Shown here: one piece after another, positions 56,477-64,000 of the stretch
How positions within the stretch are numbered: the first letter of the stretch is position 1
Layout of the letters: every line of letters begins with the position of its first letter
NCBI GenBank assembly: GCA_963746735.1
Contig: CAVVCO010000020.1
Span: 55,301-119,300, forward strand
Source: CAVSWT01 sp963746735
GTDB taxonomy: Bacteria; Bacteroidota; Ignavibacteria; Ignavibacteriales; Ignavibacteriaceae
Length of the DNA: 64,000 nt
Direction of reading: 5' to 3'
Notes under the pieces: model-generated
Told to the model about the DNA's origin: nothing
Database searches by the model: none
Seen by the model: only the letters and a program-made list of their open reading frames with translations
Made by a program: the position numbers and the translations under genes

Positions 56477-56842
56477 TTAAACAAAAACAAATGTAACTGA
56501 ATAAACGGCGTAACCGCCATCTTGCTTAACATCAATTGTGAATTCATACTGCTCATCTTTAATACCGCCTTCAAGCGAATAAGTCACGAAAGTCTTATTT
56601 GTCAGGGGATTAATATCTTTTACTTTTGTGGTACATTTTAAAAGATTAAATTTTAAAGATTCGTTTTCATTTCCCACCGGAAGCATTTCTATTTGCCCCG
56701 TGTCCCCGCCAATCATTTCATCTTTGTAGTAAACGACAGTGCTTCCGACATTTGCATTACCAATTAATATTGAAAGATAAATTGGCGAGTTGTCCGAAAC
56801 TTTATAAATTCTCGTTGCAGTTAGCTGTACTTCATCTGCCAT
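56477..56842 (-). CDS. Small protein of unknown function in the tail-tube cluster
   Basis: A 121-residue protein without signal peptide or membrane segment. It has a beta-rich pattern: EVQLTATRIYKVSDNSPIYL, GSTVVYYKDEMIGG and a closing DGGYAVYSVTFVFV. I recognise no family. The small size, lack of export signal and position near a gp19-like tube gene make a structural or adaptor role conceivable. The neighbour upstream is 126 bases away. Confidence 0.6.
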   Translation of the reverse strand: MADEVQLTATRIYKVSDNSPIYLSILIGNANVGSTVVYYKDEMIGGDTGQIEMLPVGNENESLKFNLLKCTTKVKDINPLTNKTFVTYSLEGGIKDEQYEFTIDVKQDGGYAVYSVTFVFV

Positions 56843-56968
56843 TGGTTTCCTTAATAATTTCTCTTTTAAATTTATATAAAATCCACATTAGTAAATTGTT
56901 AAAGTTTCTAAAAAATTTTTATTAAAATATATTTAAGAAATTCAATTAAATGTGATTTACATCTTTAT

Positions 56969-58153
56969 TTAAAATTTAGAAGAAGATGTTGTATGAAGTA
57001 TTTTCCAATAATTCTTACTGCCTAATCCTAAAGTTTCCCATAACTTATTCAATTCATTTTCATCAAGCTTAATAATTTTCTCTTTATTTACACGGCCTGC
57101 CGTTGGGTCAAGCTGCTTAATTCTATTAAATATTTCTAGCCGCTCATTCTTTAAAGAAGGAATAAGTAAATACCATAAGCTAATCAAATCAGTCTTTGCA
57201 GCTTTACTAATTACTTCGGCAATTGTTATAGTTTTACCATTTTCAAAATCGCTTAACTTTTGTTTGAACTCTTTTGATGAATTAACATTAAATGGTATCC
57301 CAATTTCAAAATTTGTTATACATTCATTTCCAGCAGGCACTATTACAAAATGATCATTAAAATGCAGTGCAGCCCATCCGGATTCTACTTTTAAAATGCT
57401 GCTGTTGTCGCTACTAACCTTGTATTTAAATGTGGACCCAAAATCAATAACTTCCCCGGATGGAGAATCTATAAATAAACGTCTGGGAGCGCCCCATACT
57501 GATGCTTTAATTTCACCCGATTGAAGGTAAAAATAATTTCCTGAGTTATTGTCTTTAAGAAGTTTAATTTTTGTAGAAGGTTCAACTTCAATTTCACCAA
57601 GGATACCAAGCTTTATTCTTGATTTAGAGTCTTCTTCCGTGTTTAGCCAATTACCCGGCTTTAACATGCCATAGTTGTCTATTTTATTTGAACCGATGGA
57701 AGTAATACCGTAAAGTTTATCGACAGAAAGAAAGGCAACTGATTCATGATTATAAAATAGAAATCCAATTATGGCAGCAAATAGAACTGCGGTTAAAATA
57801 GTGGCGAGTACAATAAACTTCCCATCTCTATTTTTTTTAACTTTAATTCTTGATAGTGGGTTTTCATTTAATTTATTATTATATGAATCTTCTTCAAAAG
57901 AATAAATTCCATAATCAATTAATTTATTTTTTTGAATACTTTTTGCATGCTTTTTTGAAGCGTAAGCATTTGAATGACTTTTAATATGCGAGTCGTTAAA
58001 AATTAATTTTACTACATCTGCATCAAGACTGCAATTTCGGCAATTATTTAAATGGTTAAAAATCTTTTTGTGAAGACTAAACGGAAGCTCATTCTTCACA
58101 TAGCTTTCAAGGTATAATCTTACCTCTTCACACTGCATTTTCAAATTCTCCAA
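56969..58153 (-). CDS. Membrane regulator with anti-sigma zinc finger and FecR domain
   Basis: A 394-residue protein with an N-terminal anti-sigma-type zinc finger (Cys8, then His34-x3-Cys38-x2-Cys41 in HLNNCRNC), one membrane helix at residues ~113-134 (VLATILTAVLFAAIIGFLF), and a FecR-like outer domain (DNNSGNYFYLQSGEIKASVW, SPSGEVIDFGSTFKYKVS, KVESGWAALHF). In FecR systems such a protein relays an outer-membrane signal to an ECF sigma factor, but no sigma gene is in the cluster. It lies 15 bases downstream of the gp19-like gene, so the two are probably co-transcribed. Confidence 0.8.
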   Translation of the reverse strand: MENLKMQCEEVRLYLESYVKNELPFSLHKKIFNHLNNCRNCSLDADVVKLIFNDSHIKSHSNAYASKKHAKSIQKNKLIDYGIYSFEEDSYNNKLNENPLSRIKVKKNRDGKFIVLATILTAVLFAAIIGFLFYNHESVAFLSVDKLYGITSIGSNKIDNYGMLKPGNWLNTEEDSKSRIKLGILGEIEVEPSTKIKLLKDNNSGNYFYLQSGEIKASVWGAPRRLFIDSPSGEVIDFGSTFKYKVSSDNSSILKVESGWAALHFNDHFVIVPAGNECITNFEIGIPFNVNSSKEFKQKLSDFENGKTITIAEVISKAAKTDLISLWYLLIPSLKNERLEIFNRIKQLDPTAGRVNKEKIIKLDENELNKLWETLGLGSKNYWKILHTTSSSKF

Positions 58154-58168
58154 ATAAAATCTTTTTTG

Positions 58169-58600
58169 CTATTCGTTTTCTAAGGTCAATCCCTCATGCG
58201 CGATTTCCAAAGTTTCAATGGCAACTTCATTTCCAGTTGCCTTTAAGCTGCTGCATTCAATTTTTATCGGGAAAGCATTTCTGACTTTCCAGTTAACAAC
58301 CGGTTCATGATTTTCATTCAACAATGAAATTATAATATCCCGCCTTTCAACAGTGTTAAGCTTTGTTGTATTCAACCAGTTAAAAAACTCATTATCGCCT
58401 TTAACAATACCTCGCTTTAAAGTTATGTTAGAATACTTTTGAATTCCAGGCATTTTTATAGAAGAATAAACAGGGCTTGATCCCTCACGGTATTCAATAA
58501 CTGTCGTTTCAATCGTTAACCCGGAAACTTCTGTAAATCCCATTCTTGTACCGCCCCATTGAACTTGAAAATGTAATGAAACCAATGGATACTCAGCCAT
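58169..58600 (-). CDS. Contractile tail tube protein (T4 gp19-like)
   Basis: A 143-residue protein closely matching the phage-tail tube family seen in contractile injection systems: LVSLHFQVQWGGTRMGFTEV near the start, VIEYREGSSPVYSSIKMPGI, ITLKRGIVKGDNEFFNWLN, KLNTVERRDIIISLLNENHE and a C-terminal NEVAIETLEIAHEGLTLE. It would form the inner tube of an Afp/Pvc-like particle. No sheath, baseplate, spike or AAA+ gene is in the window, so it is either an orphan or a separated component. It heads the cluster with the zinc-finger/FecR gene. Confidence 0.9.
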   Translation of the reverse strand: MAEYPLVSLHFQVQWGGTRMGFTEVSGLTIETTVIEYREGSSPVYSSIKMPGIQKYSNITLKRGIVKGDNEFFNWLNTTKLNTVERRDIIISLLNENHEPVVNWKVRNAFPIKIECSSLKATGNEVAIETLEIAHEGLTLENE

Positions 58601-58616
58601 ATATAACCTCTCATTT

Positions 58617-59024
58617 TTATTTTTTTGTTACAAATCCAATGTCTCTATAAATTTCTAAATCATGCTTGATAACAACTAGATGTTCTTTATTCTGAATATC
58701 TTTATAAAATATTTCCGTAATAATTTTTGTCGGCTGTTTTCTGCTGAAATAAGATTCGCTTGTATCTAAAAAAGTTTTTATTTCTTTTAACGGTGCTAAA
58801 AATTCAATATTCTTAAAAAGGTTAAGTGAAGTAATTTCTTTAGAACCATTAACTCCTAAAATTCTATTATTAAATTTTACACGAACATTAAAAGCGGGGT
58901 TATTACTGATATTCTTTATTAAGATAAAGAGCAGCCCATTATCAAAAATGAAGTCAATAATTACATCAAAAGATTGATTTGTAACTTCAATTGCTTTTGA
59001 TTTTTTAATTTCTTTCTTTTTCAT
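58617..59024 (-). CDS. Small protein of unknown function upstream of the tail-tube gene
   Basis: A 135-residue protein with a basic start (KKKEIKKSKAIEV) and alternating hydrophobic strands: SFDVIIDFIFDNGLLFILIK, NNPAFNVRVKFNNRIL and KIITEIFYKDIQNKEHLVVI. The pattern of a folded domain with polar loops, ending DIGFVTKK, suggests a small Ig-like or CARDB-like fold. There is no signal peptide. It is 16 bases upstream of the tube gene and probably shares its transcript. Confidence 0.6.
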   Translation of the reverse strand: MKKKEIKKSKAIEVTNQSFDVIIDFIFDNGLLFILIKNISNNPAFNVRVKFNNRILGVNGSKEITSLNLFKNIEFLAPLKEIKTFLDTSESYFSRKQPTKIITEIFYKDIQNKEHLVVIKHDLEIYRDIGFVTKK

Positions 59025-59359
59025 ATTTGAATTTCTTTTAACCGATATTAAAAAACTATTTTCTATTTTAAAGTCTGCCCACTCAAGGGAATACTTATCC
59101 CCCAGTCACAAATAAAAACTTATTTCAAGAAAACTATGTAGCCTTGTTGTAGAAAAGAACTTAGCAGAATTCAAAAGGAATATAAGAAATTAATTTTCTA
59201 TAACTCAACATGTTTTTTATTTTTTTTTGAAATAAAATCCAACACCAAAAACCTGACTCCACAAATAGATTCTTAATAATATTGACTAATTAATATTATT
59301 GTTTTAATCTTATTATCCGTTTGTTAAAAAGATTTTATTGATAATAATAGGAGCTAAAA
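59025..59359 (+). other. 335-base divergent intergenic region
   Basis: It separates the minus-strand tail-tube cluster from the plus-strand YtxH gene. No coding region is visible. A TTGACT at 59282 could belong to a promoter, but no good -10 lies at the right distance. The YtxH gene has a TAGGAG ribosome site at 59349. Confidence 0.5.
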
Positions 59360-59830
59360 ATGGAAGAGGTAAAACAAAATTCAAGCAGCTTACTTTTATC
59401 TTTTATCCTTGGCGGAATAGCCGGAAGCGCCTTAACTTTTTTGCTAGCACCTAAAAGCGGAAGAGAATTGCGCGGAGACATAATTGATAAGATTGAACTT
59501 TATCAAATACAAGCGACAAAGAAACGGCAGGGGATTTTATCTGATGCAAAATCAAAAAGCGAAGAACTCTTAGCTAAGGCAGAGTATCTTTTTGAAAAAA
59601 TAAGAAAATTTGCCTATGGAAGATATGACACTCCAATTGAAAATGCTGAAAAAGAAATATCAAGTTTAAAAGCAGCTTTTAAGGCAGCAGTTAATTCATA
59701 CAGACATAAAAATGGCAAATCAAATAATGATTATACAGAAGATGTTTTTTATGAAAACTCAATTAATTTTAATGAATTTGAAGATGAAACTTTGCCTAAG
59801 CATCTCAGCATGAAAAGAAGAAATAACTAA
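59360..59830 (+). CDS. YtxH domain protein
   Basis: A 156-residue protein with an N-terminal membrane helix (LLLSFILGGIAGSALTFLLA), the family motif APKSGRELRGDI just after it and a long charged helical region. YtxH proteins are small stress-associated membrane proteins of unknown mechanism. TAGGAG precedes the ATG by 5 bases. TauE lies 12 bases downstream, so they may be co-transcribed. Confidence 0.85.
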   Translation: MEEVKQNSSSLLLSFILGGIAGSALTFLLAPKSGRELRGDIIDKIELYQIQATKKRQGILSDAKSKSEELLAKAEYLFEKIRKFAYGRYDTPIENAEKEISSLKAAFKAAVNSYRHKNGKSNNDYTEDVFYENSINFNEFEDETLPKHLSMKRRNN

Positions 59831-59842
59831 TATCAATAATAA

Positions 59843-60589
59843 TTGCCTATCTATTTTTCAATATTAATTCTTTTTGGTGTTGGGCTTATCGCCGGTTTTA
59901 TGAATGTTACAGCCGGCGGCGGTTCAACTTTAACTTTGCCGGCTTTAATTTTTTTAGGGCTTGATTCCGCAACAGCAAACGGTACAAATAGAATTGCAAT
60001 TCTTCTTCAAAATGTTTCCGCAGTTTATTCATTCAAACAAGAAAATTATAAACAATTTGATGTCAGTTTAAAATTATCTCTTCTCACTTTGCCGGGTTCC
60101 ATTCTTGGTGCTTTATTAGCAATTAAAATCGGGGACGAATTATTTCAAAAAATTTTAGCTGTGGTAATGATTGGAATAATTATTTCGATGATTATTCCCA
60201 CCAAAAAAATTGTTGAAGAAAATAAAACAAATAAAATTAGCTGGCAGACTTATGTAGCAATGATTTTTGTTGGTTTTTACGGCGGCTTTATTCAAGTTGG
60301 AATAGGATTTATTTTAATGGCTTCTTTAAAATATTTAATGAAGCTCAATCTTGTTTACATTAATATGCACAAAGTTTTTATCGTGCTTATTTATACTATT
60401 CCAGCGCTATTGGTTTTTATAGTTTCAAAAAATATAAATTGGTTTATGGGAATCGGATTAGCTGCCGGCAACATGATCGGCGGCTGGTGGGGAGCAAAGC
60501 TTTCTGTTAAAAAGGGAGAAAAATTTATTCGAATGTTTTTAATGGCTGCAATTTTTGTAATTGCATTGAAGCTGTTAAACGTTTTTTAA
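59843..60589 (+). CDS. TauE/SafE family anion transporter
   Basis: A 248-residue inner membrane protein with about eight membrane segments. It shows the family markers GLIAGFMNVTAGGGSTLTLP and ATANGTNRIAILLQNVSAVY in the first half and a repeat GGFIQVGIGFILMASLKYLM in the second. These proteins move sulfite, sulfonates or related organic anions. It starts at TTG 59843 with a weak ribosome site; an upstream alternative is not seen. Confidence 0.9.
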   Translation: MPIYFSILILFGVGLIAGFMNVTAGGGSTLTLPALIFLGLDSATANGTNRIAILLQNVSAVYSFKQENYKQFDVSLKLSLLTLPGSILGALLAIKIGDELFQKILAVVMIGIIISMIIPTKKIVEENKTNKISWQTYVAMIFVGFYGGFIQVGIGFILMASLKYLMKLNLVYINMHKVFIVLIYTIPALLVFIVSKNINWFMGIGLAAGNMIGGWWGAKLSVKKGEKFIRMFLMAAIFVIALKLLNVF

Positions 60590-60596
60590 CCATTTC

Positions 60597-61178
60597 TTAT
60601 TTAATATAATATCTCATTATCGGCCTTGTTTCAGACCTTCTTTCAACTTCTTTAAATCCCACTTTTTTAAATGATGAATAAAAACCGGTATAAACAAAAG
60701 TATCAGCAACTTTTTCATTTTTAGGTTCAGTTGGATAACCTTCAATAATCTTCGCTCTATGTTTTTTAGCATGCTTAACAGCAGCCTTAATTAGTTCTTC
60801 ACTTATTCCGGATTTGCGAAAACCTCTGGCAATAAAAAAACAAACAATTGACCAAACTGGTTTATCATCCACTCTCTGCAAGATGCGCGAGTTGTCTAAT
60901 CTTGGAAAAACTTCTCTTGGCTGTATCGAACACCATCCGACAGCCTGACCATTTACATATGCTAAGATTCCAGGTACTCCTCCTCTGAATACAATTTTCT
61001 TAATTGACTTTTTATTCCCTTCACCTTTTTGCTTTCTAAATTCTGCCCTTGAAATTCGCCACCACATACACCAGCATCCGGCAACGGCACCGCGAGGGCC
61101 AAATAATTCTTCAAAATCTTTCCATCTTGCTTTTGTTAATGGATGAAAAGTTAAATCATATTTTTTTTGAGCAGCCAA
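60597..61178 (-). CDS. GNAT N-acetyltransferase
   Basis: A 193-residue GNAT with a Cys/Trp-rich N-terminal segment (RGAVAGCWCMWWRIS), the strand-loop GGVPGILAYVNGQAVGWCSI and an acetyl-CoA region VWSIVCFFIARGFRKSGISE. This fits a less common GNAT branch found in Bacteroidetes and Firmicutes, where the CxW-rich part may bind the acceptor. The substrate is unknown. It is convergent with tauE. Confidence 0.82.
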   Translation of the reverse strand: MAAQKKYDLTFHPLTKARWKDFEELFGPRGAVAGCWCMWWRISRAEFRKQKGEGNKKSIKKIVFRGGVPGILAYVNGQAVGWCSIQPREVFPRLDNSRILQRVDDKPVWSIVCFFIARGFRKSGISEELIKAAVKHAKKHRAKIIEGYPTEPKNEKVADTFVYTGFYSSFKKVGFKEVERRSETRPIMRYYIK

Positions 61179-61529
61179 TTTTTAATAACAATTAATATTT
61201 CAAAATTCTTATCCCTATAGTAGGGGTCTAAATTTTTAGACCCATGTAAATCATAGTTAAATTTTAAACAATAATTTCAAAAAAATTTAATTCACAAAAC
61301 AAGTTTAACTTTAATTTATAGTGAATTCAATAACTTTAAGTTTACTTTAATTTCATTGATTCTCCAGTTAAATAAAGCGATATTTACATAGTCTTTATTA
61401 GCCGTTAGGCAAATATGATGGAGACATTCAATAAATATTATAGCTCCGGTTTTTACTTTTCCGGTTTTACACCGCTTACACAATTTCTTATTAATTTTTT
61501 AACAATCATTTTAATTAGCGAGGGGACTT
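61179..61529 (+). other. 351-base divergent region with inverted repeat
   Basis: It holds the perfect inverted repeat GGGTCTAAA TT TTTAGACCC at 61224-61243, with a weaker CCCTATAGTAGGG just upstream. No T-run follows, so a plain terminator is not indicated. A small frame at 61415-61615 overlaps the next gene and is not supported. The downstream gene has GAGGGGAC before its ATG. Confidence 0.5.
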
Positions 61530-61982
61530 ATGAAAACTTTCAAAAATTTTCTAGTCTTATTTATTTCATTTCTTTTCCCAATTTCTTTATTAGCCCAGGA
61601 CATAAATGTTCATAATTATATTGGGAAAAAGCAATCGGATGTAATTAAAAAATATGGGAACCCGGTACATCAAGATAACAGTAATCCGGACATGCTTTGC
61701 ATGTTTTACCAATCAGGGACAAACAGCATGATCTTTGTTGCCAATTCACAAGGTGTTTATCAAGCCGAAGCAAATATATCTTACAGTGCTGAAAAGAATG
61801 CGCGTAAAGATGTTAGCACATTAATATCAAATTCAATATCAAATGGATTTGCAGTTGATACTGTTTCTGTTAATGACTTTAAATTACACAAAACAGGAGT
61901 GAACGTTCAACTTCAGATGTCGGATAATAAAATTTCAAATAAATTTGATGTGAGGGTTAAGGCTAATAAATCGGAATCGTAA
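61530..61982 (+). CDS. Small secreted protein of unknown function
   Basis: A 150-residue protein with a signal peptide (LFISFLFPISLLAQ) and a mature part beginning DINVHNYIGKKQSDVIKKYG, followed by NPVHQDNSNPDMLCMFYQSG. The YIGKKQSDVIKKYGNP segment resembles the helix-turn of small periplasmic or BamE-like lipoproteins, but this has no lipobox cysteine. Unknown function. A GAGGGG site precedes the start. Confidence 0.65.
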   Translation: MKTFKNFLVLFISFLFPISLLAQDINVHNYIGKKQSDVIKKYGNPVHQDNSNPDMLCMFYQSGTNSMIFVANSQGVYQAEANISYSAEKNARKDVSTLISNSISNGFAVDTVSVNDFKLHKTGVNVQLQMSDNKISNKFDVRVKANKSES

Positions 61983-62101
61983 ATTAAATTACTGTTTCTG
62001 ATTATTTAAAGTACTTTAAACTTTTAATAGGCGAGCTATTTTGGCTCAAAGGGATAAAGTAATATATAGAGAATTAGTATATAATTTTTTGCACAAGGAT
62101 A

Positions 62102-62491
62102 TCATCCTGCAAATCCGCCAGGCTTTCCTTTAAATAATAATACCAAAAACACAACCGTTAAAACTGCAGCACTCCAAGCCACAGTAAAAAATGTCTTCAT
62201 GTAATCAAATTTCTCAGTATACATTTTTTTAACTTCAGAAACCCGATAGGTATTTTCTTCTCCATTCTTTTCTTTGCTTGTTATTTTCTTATTTAAGAAC
62301 AAGGCATAGCCGTCTAGATTATTTTTGAAATCAATAATTTTTCCGTCCAACATTTTTATTTTATAAATTTTGATTGGCTCAACCATTTCTTGAGTTACTT
62401 CTCTTTGCGAATAACAGCCATTAAATATCAAATTGACAAATAAAAAAAGTGTGGAAATAATAATTTTTCGGTTATAAATTAATGTTTTCAA
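62102..62491 (-). CDS. Small lipoprotein of a tandem pair, copy 1
   Basis: A 129-residue protein with a lipoprotein signal (lipobox LIFNGC) followed by YSQREV, a middle with IKIYKIKMLDGKIIDFKNNL and KNGEENTYRVSEVKKMYTEK, and a C-terminal hydrophobic helix (FTVAWSAAVLTVVFLVLLF). It is clearly paralogous with the next gene, sharing the GCYSQRE start, the MLDGKIIDFK core and the YTEKFDY(M/V)KT motif. Function unknown. Confidence 0.7.
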   Translation of the reverse strand: MKTLIYNRKIIISTLFLFVNLIFNGCYSQREVTQEMVEPIKIYKIKMLDGKIIDFKNNLDGYALFLNKKITSKEKNGEENTYRVSEVKKMYTEKFDYMKTFFTVAWSAAVLTVVFLVLLFKGKPGGFAG

Positions 62492-62565
62492 AACGATTTC
62501 TCATTTGTTTTTAAAATATTACTGCAAATAAACTGGCAGAATAATATATTAATTTATAATAAGTT

Positions 62566-62961
62566 TTATCCTCCAAACCCTCTTCCTTCCATTCCTATCA
62601 CTATTACAACAAGCAATGCAACAAATAAAGCCGCAACACTTCCAAGTCCTAAAAAAATCGTTTTAACGTAATCAAATTTTTCCGTATATAATTTTTTAAT
62701 TTTGGAAACCTGGTAGGTATTTATCTCACCATTTTTTTCTACACTTACAATTTTGTCTTTGTATAAAGACGCGTACCCGACTTCATTATCTTTAAAATCA
62801 ATTATTTTACCATCAAGCATCTCTATTTTGTAAATCTTGGTTAGCTGATTATTAGTTGATGCGACTTCTCTTTGTGAGTAGCAGCCGTTAAACACCAAAT
62901 TTAAAAAAACCAGGAGCATCGAGACAATAAATTTTCGGTTATAAAAAAATGTGTGATACAT
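62566..62961 (-). CDS. Small lipoprotein of a tandem pair, copy 2
   Basis: A 131-residue paralogue of the preceding gene: lipobox LVFNGC then YSQREV, a KIYKIEMLDGKIIDFKDNEV core and a KKLYTEKFDYVKTIFLGLG segment before the C-terminal hydrophobic helix. The pair is in tandem, 74 bases apart and in the same orientation, so they arose by local duplication. Function unknown. Confidence 0.7.
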   Translation of the reverse strand: MYHTFFYNRKFIVSMLLVFLNLVFNGCYSQREVASTNNQLTKIYKIEMLDGKIIDFKDNEVGYASLYKDKIVSVEKNGEINTYQVSKIKKLYTEKFDYVKTIFLGLGSVAALFVALLVVIVIGMEGRGFGG

Positions 62962-63012
62962 GCTCTTTCCCCATTTTGTTATTTGAATTTAATTTCAAAA
63001 ACAGTAATAATT

Positions 63013-63429
63013 TTATCTCCGAACAATCAATCCATCATGGTCTTGAAATAATATTTCACCGCTGGTGCGGTTGTAATTAACTCTTACCGTCAAGGTATCG
63101 CTTAAAGTAAATTGATGGGATTTGCTTTTATTAAGATTGAATATATTAAAAGTTAAAGTATGATTCCCTTCGGGGTAATCATGAGGGCCGCTTAACCACG
63201 CTGCGTTAAGTGTGTTGTTTGTTGTAATTCGCTGGGAAATTAATACGCTGTCATCCAGTGCCACACTTACCGAATCATTTTTAAAATCTGCTTCAACATC
63301 AATTGCTAAAACTTTCTTAACTACAGAATTAGTATCCTTGTTTTTGCCATCCAGAGATGAAAATTCATTGCATCCAATTAAAAACAAAACTAAGCTTAAA
63401 AACAAAATCGTGTATATATTTTTTTTCAT
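63013..63429 (-). CDS. Small lipoprotein of unknown function
   Basis: A protein of 138 residues, starting at ATG 63429 with AAAGGA 6 bases upstream (an in-frame start at 63450 is less likely). The lipobox is FLIGC; the mature part has a DSVSVALDDSVLIS strand and ends HDGLIVRR. The alternating beta pattern and small size suggest an outer membrane-attached domain, but no family is recognised. Confidence 0.65.
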   Translation of the reverse strand: MKKNIYTILFLSLVLFLIGCNEFSSLDGKNKDTNSVVKKVLAIDVEADFKNDSVSVALDDSVLISQRITTNNTLNAAWLSGPHDYPEGNHTLTFNIFNLNKSKSHQFTLSDTLTVRVNYNRTSGEILFQDHDGLIVRR

Positions 63430-63567
63430 CGGATTCCTTTGATTTGTCAACCTAAATATGAAGAAAGTAAATTTAATTTATTATTTTATTGTTAATCGCC
63501 AATAGGAAACTTAAGCTTATTGATTAATTGATACAACAGCATTTTTATCCACTTTGATATTATGTTT

Positions 63568-64000
63568 TTATGCCGGAAGTTTTCTAAATATTTTCCTTAT
63601 TGTCCTATGAAATTTATGTCCTCCTTTTACAGGTTCGGCAAACATAAATATGCATTCATTATGAACTACATTAATATTATTTTCTTCACAAAATTCAATT
63701 GCTTTTTTTGTTTCCGCACCTGTCTGCATCCAGATGTGATTTATTCCCAAAGATTTTGCTTCCTCAACAATTTTTTCTGTTTGTTCCCCGGGAACTACAA
63801 GTAATGCTCCATCTACTTTCTCTGGTATTGAGCTTAAATTTGGATAGCATTTTTTTTCGTCAAACTCGTTAAGCTTGTGATTTACTGGAATAACATTGTA
63901 ATCATTTTCTTTTAAAAATGATAGCAAAGAGTTCCGAATTTTTTAGGATTTTGCGAAACTCCAACAACAGCAATTTTCTGCAGATTTAAGAATTCATCTA
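63568..64000 (-). pseudogene. CoA-binding domain protein, frameshifted and cut by the window end
   Basis: A CoA_binding_2-type protein. From the window edge the frame reads DEFLNLQKIAVVGVSQNPKK (the nucleotide-binding GVS turn), is lost near 63932-63933, and continues from there with LLSFLKENDYNVIPVNHK, GALLVVPGEQTEKIVEEAKS and GINHIWMQTGAETKKAIEF to 63568. One missing base in the TT/AA run at 63932 restores a single frame reading FGNSLLSFLKE. The N-terminus lies outside the window. Family members bind CoA or a related nucleotide; the function is not known. Confidence 0.75.

Noticed and set aside
61415..61615. A small plus-strand frame before the secreted protein
   Set aside because: It overlaps the start of the supported gene in another frame and lacks a ribosome site.
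63212..63442. Plus-strand frame opposite the small lipoprotein
   Set aside because: Antisense shadow of the lipoprotein gene, which has a clear lipobox and ribosome site.
1..64000. CRISPR arrays, prophage, IS elements or rRNA
   Set aside because: No spaced identical repeats, transposase, integrase or rRNA sequence is visible. The only tail-related gene is the gp19-like one at 58169.

Overview
This is a low-GC chromosomal window that looks like a Gram-negative member of the Bacteroidota/Chlorobiota group, most likely Ignavibacteria. The reasons are a C-terminal type IX secretion sorting domain (NFPNPF... PGIYFYRV), lipid A genes, many secreted proteins with short signal peptides and lipoboxes, frequent TTG/GTG starts with weak ribosome sites, and a TTGACT...TATATTTG promoter. 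There is no prophage, insertion sequence, CRISPR array or rRNA. One tRNA-Lys(CTT) is present. The taxonomic placement is an inference from protein style, not a database result.

Layout. 1-6916 (+): the end of smc, a T9SS-sorted protein, a HAD phosphatase, an ICMT-like methyltransferase, and a lipid A run lpxB / DUF374 acyltransferase / lpxK. 7000-13366 (+): ppdK, queA-ispD, plsY-gpsA. 13387-15329 (-): a frameshifted dGTPase and a GNAT. 15430-17630 (+): recG with two frameshifts. 17824-21710 (+): a compact operon with its own promoter and terminator, made of two D-Ala-D-Ala-ligase-like ATP-grasp enzymes, a GNAT and a lysine-2,3-aminomutase-like radical SAM enzyme. 21745-25762 (-): a lipoprotein, a thioredoxin-like protein, nadK, a DUF1844 protein and a glycosyltransferase. 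26008-33730 (+): a surface polysaccharide cluster (flippase, four glycosyltransferases, a DUF268 protein, a polyprenyl-phosphate sugar transferase). 34000-38319 (+): envelope and small genes.

38506-53690 (-): one long housekeeping block, rimP-nusA-infB-rbfA-truB-ribF-rpsO-pnp-rng-gcvT-comB-ftsK, coupling transcription, translation and RNA decay genes. 53892-54997 (-): a frameshifted winged-helix protein, followed by tRNA-Lys. 55296-59024 (-): a five-gene cluster with a contractile-tail tube protein (T4 gp19-like), a zinc-finger/FecR membrane regulator and three unrecognised proteins. 59360-64000: YtxH protein, TauE/SafE transporter, GNAT, small secreted proteins and lipoproteins (two are tandem paralogues), and a CoA-binding protein cut by the window edge.

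Two points deserve most attention. The ATP-grasp/ATP-grasp/GNAT/KamA operon looks like a small-molecule pathway, possibly making a beta-lysine (or other beta-amino acid) peptide or acylated solute; the aminomutase keeps the residues expected for an epsilon-amino substrate. Second, six genes (dgt, recG, a thioredoxin, ftsK, a winged-helix protein, a CoA-binding protein) carry eight single-base frameshifts in total, most explainable by one-base changes in short homopolymers. Because recG and ftsK are housekeeping genes, uncorrected assembly errors are the likeliest cause, and these genes should not be read as true losses without raw-read support.
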